From NCBI GenBank assembly GCA_036514635.1, contig DATBWU010000366.1, positions 1 to 5,905 on the forward strand: DNA of 5,905 bases, in the 5' to 3' direction. Below the pieces are notes generated by a model. It made no database searches. It was not told the origin of the DNA and saw only the letters and a list, made by a program, of their open reading frames with translations. This document shows, piece after piece, positions 1 through 5,877 of this stretch (position 1 is its first letter; each line of letters opens with the position of its first letter). A program made the position numbers and the translations under genes. Source of the DNA: DASSFZ01 sp036514635. GTDB taxonomy: Bacteria; Chloroflexota; Anaerolineae; Fen-1058.

Positions 1-9
1 TAGATCGAG

Positions 10-819
10 CTAGCCGCTGCTTTGAATCGCCGCCCGCCTTTGCCGGAACACCTCGTACAACACAATCGACCCGGCGATCGATGCGTTGAGCGATTCGATG
101 TGGCCGCGCATGGGGATGCGCAGCAAGTAATCGCACGTCTGGCGGACGAGCCGGCGCAGGCCCTCGCTCTCGTTGCCGATGACGAGTGCCAACGCGCCGC
201 GCAAATCCGCCGACCAAAAATCGATCGCCCGATCGTCCTTGTGCTCCAGGCCGGCGATCCATAATTCGCGCGCCTTGAGTTCTTCCATCGCCCGAACCAG
301 GTTCACCACGCGCGCAAGGTACAGATGCTCGCTCGCCCCGGACGAAGCATTGACGACGGCCAGCGTCACTTCGACGCCTCGCCGCTGGGGAAGGATCGCG
401 CCGTGCACGCCCATCGCTTCGGCGGTGCGCAGCAGTGTGCCCAGGTTCTGCGGATTCTGAATGATGTCGAGGATCAGGATGAGCGGCGGCTCGTTCCGCT
501 CGGTGGCCAGGTCGAGGATGTCTTCGACGTTGACGTAGGGATAGGGGCCGCACTCGGCGGCGACGCCCTGGTGCGCGTCGGTGATGTGGTCGAGGCGGGA
601 GCGCGTGACGCGCTGAATCGGAATGTCCCGCTGCGCGGCGAGCGCCAGTGCATCAGCCAGCGTGCCCTTCTCCTGCGCGCCTTCGGCGACGAGAAGCGTG
701 TACACCTCGCGCCGGTTCGCGCGCAGCACCTCGTGGACGACGTTGCGGCCGTAGATCAACTCGATGGAGGACGAAGGACGAACGACGAAATGCATCGTTC
801 GTCTTTGGTCATTCGTCAT
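10..819 (-). CDS. rlmB: TrmH/SpoU-family 23S rRNA 2'-O-methyltransferase (RlmB-like)
   Basis: Predicted AdoMet-dependent 2'-O-ribose methyltransferase of the SPOUT (trefoil-knot) class; RlmB methylates G2251 in the 23S rRNA P loop. Numbering from the longest frame (GTG at 834, 274 aa): an N-terminal L30e-like substrate-binding domain starts near YGRNVV (28-33) and runs to about 100. The SpoU domain follows with all three signature motifs: NPQNLGTLLRTA (127-138, with the conserved Asn and Arg), IGNESEG (219-225) and IPMRGHIESLNASIA (240-254). I chose ATG 819 (269 aa) because it overlaps the cysS stop as ATGA, typical of translational coupling. The GTG at 834 lies deeper in cysS and no start has a good Shine-Dalgarno. 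The first ~18 residues come from a short palindromic repeat (770-817), so the native start may be further in (ATG 795 or TTG 759). Family assignment is firm; the exact target nucleotide is inferred. No terminator is visible before the window edge. Confidence 0.9.
   Translation of the reverse strand: MTNDQRRTMHFVVRPSSSIELIYGRNVVHEVLRANRREVYTLLVAEGAQEKGTLADALALAAQRDIPIQRVTRSRLDHITDAHQGVAAECGPYPYVNVEDILDLATERNEPPLILILDIIQNPQNLGTLLRTAEAMGVHGAILPQRRGVEVTLAVVNASSGASEHLYLARVVNLVRAMEELKARELWIAGLEHKDDRAIDFWSADLRGALALVIGNESEGLRRLVRQTCDYLLRIPMRGHIESLNASIAGSIVLYEVFRQRRAAIQSSG
770..817. repeat. Palindromic heptad repeat at the cysS/rlmB junction
   Basis: Three tandem heptads GACGAAG, GACGAAC, GACGAAA (770-790), a TGCATC centre (791-796), then three inverted heptads GTTCGTC, TTTGGTC, ATTCGTC (797-817). 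The two 21-bp arms form an imperfect palindrome with a perfect 8-bp core (GACGAACG / CGTTCGTC). It begins at the cysS stop and supplies the N-terminal codons of rlmB, giving a low-complexity protein start. Confidence 0.75.
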
Positions 820-2279
820 TTCATCAGTCGCCACGTCGTGCCGTCTCGCCCGTCTTCCACGGCGACGCCGACATCGGCCAACTGCCTGCGGATCGCGTCG
901 GCGCGGGCGAAGTCCTTGTTCGCGCGGGCTTCGGTGCGCATGTCGAGCAGGATACGCACCAGGCCGTCCAGCACGTCGAGGTTGGCTTCGGACTTGAAGG
1001 CATCCGGCACGACGCCGAGGATGCTGCCGCCCAGGTCGCGGTAGGTTTTGTCGATCGCTTCGAGCATCGCCTTGCCGATAGGCTTACCACTGTTGAGCAG
1101 TGTGTTCACGTCGGTCGTGAGCTTGCTCAGCACGCCCAGCGCGGCGGGCGCGTTGAAGTTGTCGTCCATCGCATCGACGAACGCGGCACGGTGCTCGCCC
1201 AGCACGCCGGCAAACTCCGCGCTATCCGTCGAGTTCGCCACCACCCGCAGCCGATCGCGCACCTGCCGCACGGGAGAGAGCAGTCGCTCGACGCCCTTCT
1301 CGGCCGCCTGTAACGCGGCGTCGCTGAAGTCGATCGGGTTGGAGTAGTGACTGCTCAAGACGAAGAAGCGGATCGCCTGCGGGCTGTAGCGCTTGAGCGC
1401 GTCCTTGATCGTCAGCACGTTGCCCAACGACTTGCTCATCTTCACGCCGTCGAGCGTGAGCGAGCCGGTGAGTAGCCAGTGGTTGGCGAAAGGCTTACTG
1501 GTGGCGGCTTCCCACTGCGCGATTTCGCACTCGTTGTGCGGGAAGATGTTGTCGATGCCGCCGCCGTGAATGTCGAACGTGCCGCCCAGGTATTTGGTGG
1601 ACATCGCCGAGCATTCGATGTGCCAGCCGGGATAGCCCCAACCCCACGGGCTGGGCCAGCGCAAGATGTGTTCCGGCCCGGCTCTCTTCCACAACGCAAA
1701 ATCGGCCGGATGGCGCTTCTCTTCACGCGCCGCGACCCTAAAGGGCGTTCCAGCGCGCGCGCCTTCCTCTTCCTCCTCGATGCGCCGGCCGGACAGTTTG
1801 CCGTACTCCGGGAACGACATGACAGAGAAGTACACCGAACCGTCGACCTCGTAGGCGTGGCCTGTTTCGATTAACTGCTTGATCAGCTCAATCTGCTCCG
1901 GGATATGTGCGCTGGCGCGCGGCGAGATGTCGGGCCGGGTCACGCCCAGCGCATCCATATCTTCAAAATACGAGCGCGTATACGTCTCGACTAACTCCAT
2001 CGGCTCGCTGCGCTCGCGGCGTGCGCCTTTGAGGATGCGGTCTTCGCCGGTGTCCAGCAGGTGGCCCACGTCGGTGATGTTCTGGACGTAGCGTACCTTG
2101 AAGCCTCGGAAACGCAGGTAGCGCACGAGCATGTCGAACGACACGTACGTCTTGGCGTGACCGATATGCGCGTGATCGTACACGGTCGGGCCGCACACGT
2201 ACAGGGTCACCCGGTCAGGATGGATCGGAACGAACTCTTCCTTCCGGCGAGTGAGGACATTGTAGACTTGAATCGGCAT
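816..2279 (-). CDS. cysS: Cysteinyl-tRNA synthetase
   Basis: Class I aminoacyl-tRNA synthetase that charges tRNA-Cys with cysteine in the cytoplasm. At 487 aa it is slightly longer than E. coli CysS (461 aa). The sequence shows the CGPTVYD motif (29-35), the HIGH signature as HIGHA (38-42) and the KMSKS loop exactly as KMSKS (280-284). The catalytic Zn site appears complete: Cys29, Cys223 in WHIECSAM, His248 and Glu252 in FPHNECEIAQ. A Glu-rich, charged insertion (about 167-190) sits before the WKRAGP segment. The C-terminal helical anticodon-binding region contains the usual ARANKDFARAD-type motif. ATG 2279 is supported by AGGAA seven bases upstream and by alignment of the conserved N-terminus (PIQVYN). 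It lies 17 bp after the PIN/TRAM gene stop and overlaps the methyltransferase gene, so co-transcription is expected. No defect seen. Confidence 0.98.
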   Translation of the reverse strand: MPIQVYNVLTRRKEEFVPIHPDRVTLYVCGPTVYDHAHIGHAKTYVSFDMLVRYLRFRGFKVRYVQNITDVGHLLDTGEDRILKGARRERSEPMELVETYTRSYFEDMDALGVTRPDISPRASAHIPEQIELIKQLIETGHAYEVDGSVYFSVMSFPEYGKLSGRRIEEEEEGARAGTPFRVAAREEKRHPADFALWKRAGPEHILRWPSPWGWGYPGWHIECSAMSTKYLGGTFDIHGGGIDNIFPHNECEIAQWEAATSKPFANHWLLTGSLTLDGVKMSKSLGNVLTIKDALKRYSPQAIRFFVLSSHYSNPIDFSDAALQAAEKGVERLLSPVRQVRDRLRVVANSTDSAEFAGVLGEHRAAFVDAMDDNFNAPAALGVLSKLTTDVNTLLNSGKPIGKAMLEAIDKTYRDLGGSILGVVPDAFKSEANLDVLDGLVRILLDMRTEARANKDFARADAIRRQLADVGVAVEDGRDGTTWRLMK

Positions 2280-2286
2280 CGGATGG

Positions 2287-2291
2287 TTCCT
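2287..2291 (-). promoter_or_regulatory. Ribosome binding site of cysS
   Basis: AGGAA on the minus strand, seven bases before ATG 2279, in the 17-bp gap after the upstream stop. It is modest in strength, consistent with translation partly coupled to the preceding gene. Confidence 0.6.
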
Positions 2292-2296
2292 GTTTC

Positions 2297-3358
2297 TCAG
2301 TTATTCCCCGGCCTGGCGAAGATCATGCGCCCGGCGGCGGTCTGCAAGACTTTGGTGACGACGACGGGGATGGTCGAGTGTATGTGGCGGCGGCCCTCTT
2401 CGATGACGACCATCGTGCCGTCGTCGAGATAGCCGACGCCCTGGCCGATTTCTTTGCCTTCTTGAATAATCTGCACCTGCATCGTCTCGCCGGGAAGGTA
2501 TACCGTCTTCACGGCGTTCGCCAGCTCGTTGATGTTGAGCACGCGCACGCCCTGCAGTTCGGCCACACGATTCAGGTTGAAATCGTTAGTGAGGATGGGA
2601 CACCGCAGCCGCTTAGCCAGGATAACCAGCTTATCATCGACCTCGCGCACGTCATCGACATCCATGTCCGTGACGCGGATCGGCGCGCGGGAATCCTTCT
2701 GCAGTTTCTGGAGGATGTCCAGCCCGCGCCGGCCCCGATTGCGCCGCAGCACGTCCGACGAGTCGGCGATGTGCTGCAATTCGTTCAGCACAAAGCGCGG
2801 GACAAGAATGGTATCGTTGAGGAATCCGGTCTGGCTGATGTCGGCAATGCGCCCGTCGATGATCACGGACGTATCGAGCAGCATAAAACGCTCGCTAGGC
2901 GCAGCGCTCGCATCCTTCGGCTCGCGCATTGGCAATCGCCCCGTCAGTAACACGGCGAGATCGTGCTGGCGGGCGATCATCGTGTACATCCCCAGCGAGC
3001 CGAACCCGATCGCGACCAGAAGGGGCAGCACCTCGCGAAAGGGCGACGGCAGGAACGAGAGTGGAAACGCCAACAGGACGGCGATGATCAGGCCGATGAT
3101 CAGACCGATCACGGCGGCGATCAGTTGCGAGGCCGGGACTTGCCGGATTCGCCTCCGCAGCAGGCGATAGGGCCGCGTGGTGAGCCAGGGCGTCAGAATC
3201 AACCCGATCAGTGCACCCACCAGCATGACGATTAAGACGTAGGGCACACGCGCGTTGGCCGGCACACCCCCCAGATCCGCCAGCACTGAACCCAGCTGTA
3301 GACCGGCCACGCTCAACAAGATCATACCGATAATTCGGGCGATAAACTCCACCGTCAT
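2297..3358 (-). CDS. Membrane-anchored PIN/TRAM-domain protein (YacL-like)
   Basis: A 353-aa homologue of Bacillus YacL-type proteins: an N-terminal membrane region, a PIN nuclease-fold domain and a C-terminal TRAM RNA-binding domain. Hydrophobic segments at about 4-26, 38-58, 79-103 and 109-128 suggest four membrane spans with the soluble part in the cytoplasm. The PIN domain starts at FMLLDTSVIIDGR (158-170; Asp162, Asp168) and carries LNELQHIAD (191-199; Glu193), VDDKLVILA (240-248; Asp241/242) and LTNDFN (256-261; Asp259), so the acidic metal-binding set looks intact. TRAM spans about 282-348 (LPGETMQVQIIQEGKEIGQG, then a beta-rich tail). A longer frame opens at TTG 3391, but ATG 3358 is preferred: GAGGTGG lies four bases upstream and TTG 3391 falls in the terminator U-tract. 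Biochemical role is unsettled for the family; RNA cleavage or binding at the membrane is inferred from the domains. First gene of the operon with cysS and rlmB. Confidence 0.92.
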   Translation of the reverse strand: MTVEFIARIIGMILLSVAGLQLGSVLADLGGVPANARVPYVLIVMLVGALIGLILTPWLTTRPYRLLRRRIRQVPASQLIAAVIGLIIGLIIAVLLAFPLSFLPSPFREVLPLLVAIGFGSLGMYTMIARQHDLAVLLTGRLPMREPKDASAAPSERFMLLDTSVIIDGRIADISQTGFLNDTILVPRFVLNELQHIADSSDVLRRNRGRRGLDILQKLQKDSRAPIRVTDMDVDDVREVDDKLVILAKRLRCPILTNDFNLNRVAELQGVRVLNINELANAVKTVYLPGETMQVQIIQEGKEIGQGVGYLDDGTMVVIEEGRRHIHSTIPVVVTKVLQTAAGRMIFARPGNN

Positions 3359-3362
3359 AAAG

Positions 3363-3369
3363 CCACCTC
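3363..3369 (-). promoter_or_regulatory. Ribosome binding site that fixes the PIN/TRAM start
   Basis: GAGGTGG on the minus strand, four bases (CTTT) before ATG 3358. A small hairpin, GGCGC-CTT-GCGCC (3370-3382), abuts its 5' side. This site is the main reason for rejecting the longer TTG start at 3391. Confidence 0.75.
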
Positions 3370-3386
3370 GGCGCAAGGCGCCTGAC

Positions 3387-3426
3387 AACAAAAACGGGTG
3401 AATGCGACGAATGGCGCACTCACCCG
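3387..3426 (-). terminator. Intrinsic terminator / attenuator in the PIN/TRAM leader
   Basis: On the minus strand a 12-bp stem, CGGGTGAGTGCG (3426-3415) with CGCATTCACCCG (3406-3395), has one G-U pair and an 8-base loop (CCATTCGT). It is followed by TTTTTGTT (3394-3387). It ends only ~30 nt before ATG 3358, leaving no room for another promoter, and lies ~200 nt after a strong promoter. It therefore reads as a conditional terminator of the yacL-cysS-rlmB transcript. It may also end read-through transcripts from the 331-aa gene. Confidence 0.85.
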
Positions 3427-3593
3427 AGACAGGGCATTGAACCTTCGCGAAGGGCGGTCACATCTCGGCTAACGCACCTTCATACCGCCACAGAGTAGAT
3501 TGAAGGCCCCGAAGTAAAAATGGCGTGTATGAATCTGACCGTCCGATGAGTCCGAAAAACGGCTGCTGGATGAGTGCGGAAGATGAATGCGCC
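3387..3593 (-). ncRNA. Structured 5' leader with mutually exclusive terminator and closing helix; class unknown
   Basis: Predicted leader RNA of the yacL-cysS-rlmB operon, starting near 3590 if the promoter at 3597-3625 is used. Helices found by eye: P1, GGCGCAUUCAU (3593-3583) with GUGAGUGCGCC (3423-3413), 11 bp including two G-U; P2, CCGAGA (3468-3463) with UCUCGG (3429-3424), exactly abutting P1; a hairpin CCUUCA (3506-3501) with UGAAGG (3482-3477); a possible pseudoknot between its loop, GGCGGU (3489-3484), and ACCGCC (3458-3453); a small CCUU-CGCG-AAGG hairpin (3453-3442). P1 and P2 use the same strand as the terminator 5' arm (3426-3415), so they exclude the terminator. This fits a riboswitch or protein-controlled attenuator. 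No T-box core, SAM, TPP, cobalamin or 6S pattern was recognised. Function and ligand are unknown. Confidence 0.6.
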
Positions 3594-3596
3594 GAG

Positions 3597-3625
3597 AGTG
3601 TATCATGCCGAATTTGAAATGTCAA
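3597..3625 (-). promoter_or_regulatory. Sigma70-type promoter for the yacL-cysS-rlmB operon
   Basis: On the minus strand TTGACA (3625-3620, perfect -35), a 17-bp spacer, then TACACT (3602-3597, -10) preceded by TGA, which makes an extended -10. Expected start of transcription is near 3590 (G). The -35 begins three bases after the stop codon of the 331-aa gene, so the operon has its own promoter rather than depending on the gene before it. Confidence 0.82.
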
Positions 3626-3628
3626 ACC

Positions 3629-4624
3629 CTAGTGCCGTATTGCCCTCCACCAGCCGATCGTCCGCGCCAGCCGGCGTCGCTGCGCGCGCGCTTTTGCTGC
3701 CCACGCCGTCCGGCGCGGGATCCGCGGCGGCGTGTCGACGGCGACCTGAAACCACGCCGCCGGATCGGGTGATTTCAGGATGCCTTCCAGGTTGAAGATG
3801 GCGATGTCGTCGATGCCGGCCGCCCGGGCCGCGGCGACGTCGAGCGCGAGCTGTGCCGGATCGGTATAATGCGGCTCGTCGCCCAGCACGCCGATGCCGG
3901 TCAGCCCGAGGCTGAGGCCGGCCCGTTCGCCAAAGGCCCGCTTCAACTCGCAGCCGATCTCGTACTGCATCCAGCGTGCGTCGTCGAGCGCAACGCGGAA
4001 TTCCCCGGCGATCATCGAGTTATAGATCATCGTCGAGACGACATCCCACGCCACATCGACGACGGGCGTTTCGAGAAAGTCCTGAACGATGGGCCGGCCC
4101 AGATGGAAGTCTTCGGCAACGTAGTCGTGCGCAGCGCCCAGCGCCTTCGCGCCATGCGCGTGTATCTTGCCGAGAATCGCTCGATACTGCTCGACGGATC
4201 GCGCGAAGCGCCGCGCGTTCAGGTTGCTCAACGCCAGGCGACCGAGCGTGAACAATCGCCCGAAGCCCCGGCTGTTGCGATACGCCAACCCCTGCGGCAG
4301 CGGCATCTCCAGATCGACGGCGATCCACGGCACGCGCACGCCCTGCCGATCGGCCCAGGCGAAAACAGCATCGAGGTGCGCCGAAAAAGCCTCGGCGTTG
4401 CGCTCCGACGGCCAGTAACCGATCGACTTGGGGAGCAACAGCCACAGCGCCACGCCGAGACCGGCGTCGGCATACGCGCGCAGCACGCGCGCCAGTGGAT
4501 CGCCCACCGAGCCATCCGGCACGCTCAAGCACAGCGTCACGTCGAAGCGGCGCAGGAGTTGGATAGTGGATGGGGCCGAGGCCTCTTCATAAGGCAAGAA
4601 CTCGGCCCACACGCGGAGGGACAT
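3629..4624 (-). CDS. Conserved-looking protein, predicted TIM-barrel (glycosidase-like), function unknown
   Basis: 331 aa; I do not recognise a named family. The pattern of beta strands ending in polar residues suggests a TIM barrel of the glycoside-hydrolase type: VTLCLSVPD (29-37), GVALWLLLPKSIGYW (57-71), WIAVDLEMP (100-108, Asp104 and Glu106), DVVSTMIYNSM (194-204) and DDIAIFNLEGIL (272-283, Glu280). Acidic residues at strand ends (Asp104, Glu106, Glu280) would be candidate catalytic residues; this is inference. No signal peptide or membrane segment is evident, so a cytoplasmic protein is likely. The C-terminus (about 300-331) is rich in Arg, Lys and Trp. ATG 4624 has no Shine-Dalgarno, and a perfect TATAAT ends only two bases before it, so the true start may differ. 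The gene stands alone: a repeat element lies upstream and the operon promoter begins three bases past its stop. Confidence 0.75.
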   Translation of the reverse strand: MSLRVWAEFLPYEEASAPSTIQLLRRFDVTLCLSVPDGSVGDPLARVLRAYADAGLGVALWLLLPKSIGYWPSERNAEAFSAHLDAVFAWADRQGVRVPWIAVDLEMPLPQGLAYRNSRGFGRLFTLGRLALSNLNARRFARSVEQYRAILGKIHAHGAKALGAAHDYVAEDFHLGRPIVQDFLETPVVDVAWDVVSTMIYNSMIAGEFRVALDDARWMQYEIGCELKRAFGERAGLSLGLTGIGVLGDEPHYTDPAQLALDVAAARAAGIDDIAIFNLEGILKSPDPAAWFQVAVDTPPRIPRRTAWAAKARAQRRRLARTIGWWRAIRH

Positions 4625-4626
4625 AG

Positions 4627-4632
4627 ATTATA
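4627..4632 (-). promoter_or_regulatory. Possible -10 element at the start of the 331-aa gene
   Basis: Perfect TATAAT on the minus strand, two bases before ATG 4624. The only -35-like hexamer nearby, TTGAAA (4650-4645), is 12 bp away, too close for a standard sigma70 promoter. If TATAAT is used, transcription would start inside the annotated frame, implying a shorter, leaderless or GTG (residue 5) start. Otherwise it is a chance match. Confidence 0.35.
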
Positions 4633-4660
4633 GCTCAATGGGTATTTCAAGAAGGTCGAT

Positions 4661-4788
4661 GCATCGGATGGGCAACCTCCGCGCTGCGCGCAAGGGCAGG
4701 CGGATAAACGAATCCACGATAGATATGCCAGTGCGCGGGCCGTATTCGTTTATCTGTTGCAGATTCGTTGCATCGGTTGCCCACCTCC
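4661..4788. repeat. Nested inverted-repeat element with shuffled direct repeats
   Basis: Outer inverted repeat TGGGCAACC (4669-4677) / GGTTGCCCA (4775-4783), 9 bp perfect; inner inverted repeat GATAAACGAAT (4703-4713) / ATTCGTTTATC (4744-4754), 11 bp perfect with a 30-bp gap. The outer arms are flanked by direct repeats GCATCGG (4661-4667 and 4770-4776) and ACCTCC (4675-4680 and 4783-4788). No open frame of note lies inside. It fills most of the 250-bp gap between the 281-aa and 331-aa genes. Possible roles are a small non-autonomous mobile element, a structured RNA in the 3'/5' untranslated region, or a terminator-like fold; no U-tract is visible. Confidence 0.6.
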
Positions 4789-4874
4789 CTGAAATCCACG
4801 AAGAGCGTAGATTATTCGGCCGGCCGGCGCAAATCGCGTGTTGCGTGCCGTGATCCGGACAACCACGCAGCGCG

Positions 4875-5720
4875 CTATTTCTTCGTGTCGAGCGCGATCT
4901 TGGCGATCTTGACGGCGAGGTTGCCGCCGGGAATGAGCATGCCCACGGTATCCGCGCCGATGTCGAACAGCGAATCGCGCGAGAGCATCTTGCCCAATTT
5001 CGGCATCAGCGACTGGCTGGTTCGCATCTGGCCGGTGACGGCATCGAACTCGATCACGCCGCGCTTGTCCTTCGGCTTCCAATGGAATTCGAAGGCCCAC
5101 ACCGGGCGGTAATACAGGTCGATCGTTTCGAGCGAGATGACTTCTTCGTGAACGGTGTCGGCCTGCACGGGTTTCATCAACTGGTTCATCAACTGGCGCA
5201 CGACGAACGAGGCGCGCGTCTCGGGCGGAACGACGAGCGCGCCGTCGGCGGCGAGCGTCGCCGGATCCGTAATCTCGACCTTCGATCCGCGCACCAGGCC
5301 GGCGGCATCGGCCAGCGCGTTACCCGCCTGCGCGTCGGCAAAGACCTCCTGTCGCAATTCTTCGTGGCAGTGCTCGACGGCGTTCAGGGTAAAGGCGCGA
5401 CCCGCCTTACCTAGATCGGCCACCGGGTACTTCTCGCTCAATACGGTGACCTGTTCGACCTCCGGCCCGCTGACCGGCACGTTGTACTTATGTGATCGAT
5501 CGTACAGGTAACGCGCCGATGCGACGACGTGCCAAAACGGCTCGAAGCGTTTCTGGCTGTCGAGCAGATCGATCTCGTCTACCTTAGGTCGCTGCAGCAG
5601 GCCGCCGATGCCCCCGGCGACGGCGCTGGCGCGCTTGTCCATCGCCCGCTGGCGGATCTGATCGAGTGTGAGCGTTTCGTTGAGTGCAAAGATGCGTTGA
5701 TCGGCGAGACGAATTTCCAT
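4875..5720 (-). CDS. Hypothetical protein with paired aromatic-Pro-Trp motifs
   Basis: 281 aa; not recognised. The sequence shows two similar segments, RFEPFWHV (58-65) and YYRPVWAFEF (203-212). The second is followed by a charged hairpin and VIEFDAVTGQM (222-232), a pattern resembling the PepSY-like or 'P-x-W ... DAxTG' modules of some envelope-associated proteins; this likeness is weak. The N-terminus (about 14-30) looks helical. The C-terminus (about 252-277) is Gly-rich and moderately hydrophobic, ending in basic residues; it may be a membrane-associating helix. No signal peptide or catalytic motif is obvious. The two Cys/His residues in HCHE (117-120) are too few for a zinc site by themselves. 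ATG 5720 is well supported by GGGAGG five bases upstream. The gene stands alone, with a repeat-rich gap on each side. Confidence 0.8.
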   Translation of the reverse strand: MEIRLADQRIFALNETLTLDQIRQRAMDKRASAVAGGIGGLLQRPKVDEIDLLDSQKRFEPFWHVVASARYLYDRSHKYNVPVSGPEVEQVTVLSEKYPVADLGKAGRAFTLNAVEHCHEELRQEVFADAQAGNALADAAGLVRGSKVEITDPATLAADGALVVPPETRASFVVRQLMNQLMKPVQADTVHEEVISLETIDLYYRPVWAFEFHWKPKDKRGVIEFDAVTGQMRTSQSLMPKLGKMLSRDSLFDIGADTVGMLIPGGNLAVKIAKIALDTKK

Positions 5721-5725
5721 AACTT

Positions 5726-5731
5726 CCTCCC
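5726..5731 (-). promoter_or_regulatory. Ribosome binding site of the 281-aa gene
   Basis: GGGAGG on the minus strand, five bases (AAGTT) before ATG 5720; near-consensus Shine-Dalgarno that fixes this start. No convincing -35/-10 pair was found further upstream. Confidence 0.8.
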
Positions 5732-5770
5732 TTTCAGTTCGTCGACAGCCTTAGAGACCGTCTGAAAACC

Positions 5771-5830
5771 CACCACCAAGACACCAAGACACAAAGCAGC
5801 ACTAAGGTTTTCTGGGTGTTTCTTGGTGTC
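5771..5830. repeat. ACCAAGAC tandem repeat with inverted partner
   Basis: ACCAAGAC occurs twice in tandem (5775-5782 and 5783-5790), preceded by CACC. GACACCAAGA (5780-5789) has a perfect inverted copy, TCTTGGTGTC, at 5821-5830 with a 31-bp gap. Similar CCAAGACACCAAGAC tracts are, to my recollection, common between genes in Chloroflexota and other environmental bacteria. Likely an intergenic repeat; a role as a read-through barrier is possible but no U-tract is seen. Confidence 0.55.
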
Positions 5831-5877
5831 GCTTGCCCCGCATCTTTCTGCGGCGTCGTGCCTCGCCTAGCGCGCCC

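Noticed and set aside
325..1313. Long plus-strand open frames opposite rlmB and cysS
   Set aside because: They are antisense shadows of GC-rich genes with strong family motifs; their translations show no motif and Arg/Ala/His-rich composition.
3359..3391. Longer PIN/TRAM protein starting at TTG 3391
   Set aside because: The TTG lies in the terminator tail and lacks a Shine-Dalgarno, while ATG 3358 has one at ideal spacing and begins the hydrophobic N-terminus.
3451..3462. T-box-like core (UGUGACCGCC) in the leader upstream of cysS
   Set aside because: The T-box bulge needs UGGN to pair with the tRNA NCCA end; here the third base is U, and the sequence lies in other helices. No specifier stem with an AGUGA-type motif was seen.
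3424..3490. tRNA-like or 6S-like RNA in the leader (GGTTCAAT resembles a T loop)
   Set aside because: The bases flanking GGTTCAAT do not form a 5-bp T stem, no acceptor or anticodon arm fits, and the fold is branched rather than the single long rod of 6S RNA.
3541..3565. Hammerhead-ribozyme-like string (GATGAGTCCGAAA) on the plus strand
   Set aside because: The core reads CCGATGA instead of CTGATGA and there is no stem II hairpin between the two conserved blocks.
4661..4788. CRISPR array
   Set aside because: Only two repeat copies, with an inverted centre and no regular spacers.
5579..5794. Small minus-strand frame overlapping the 281-aa gene start
   Set aside because: It runs out of frame through the well-supported ribosome binding site and start of the 281-aa gene and has no ribosome binding site of its own.
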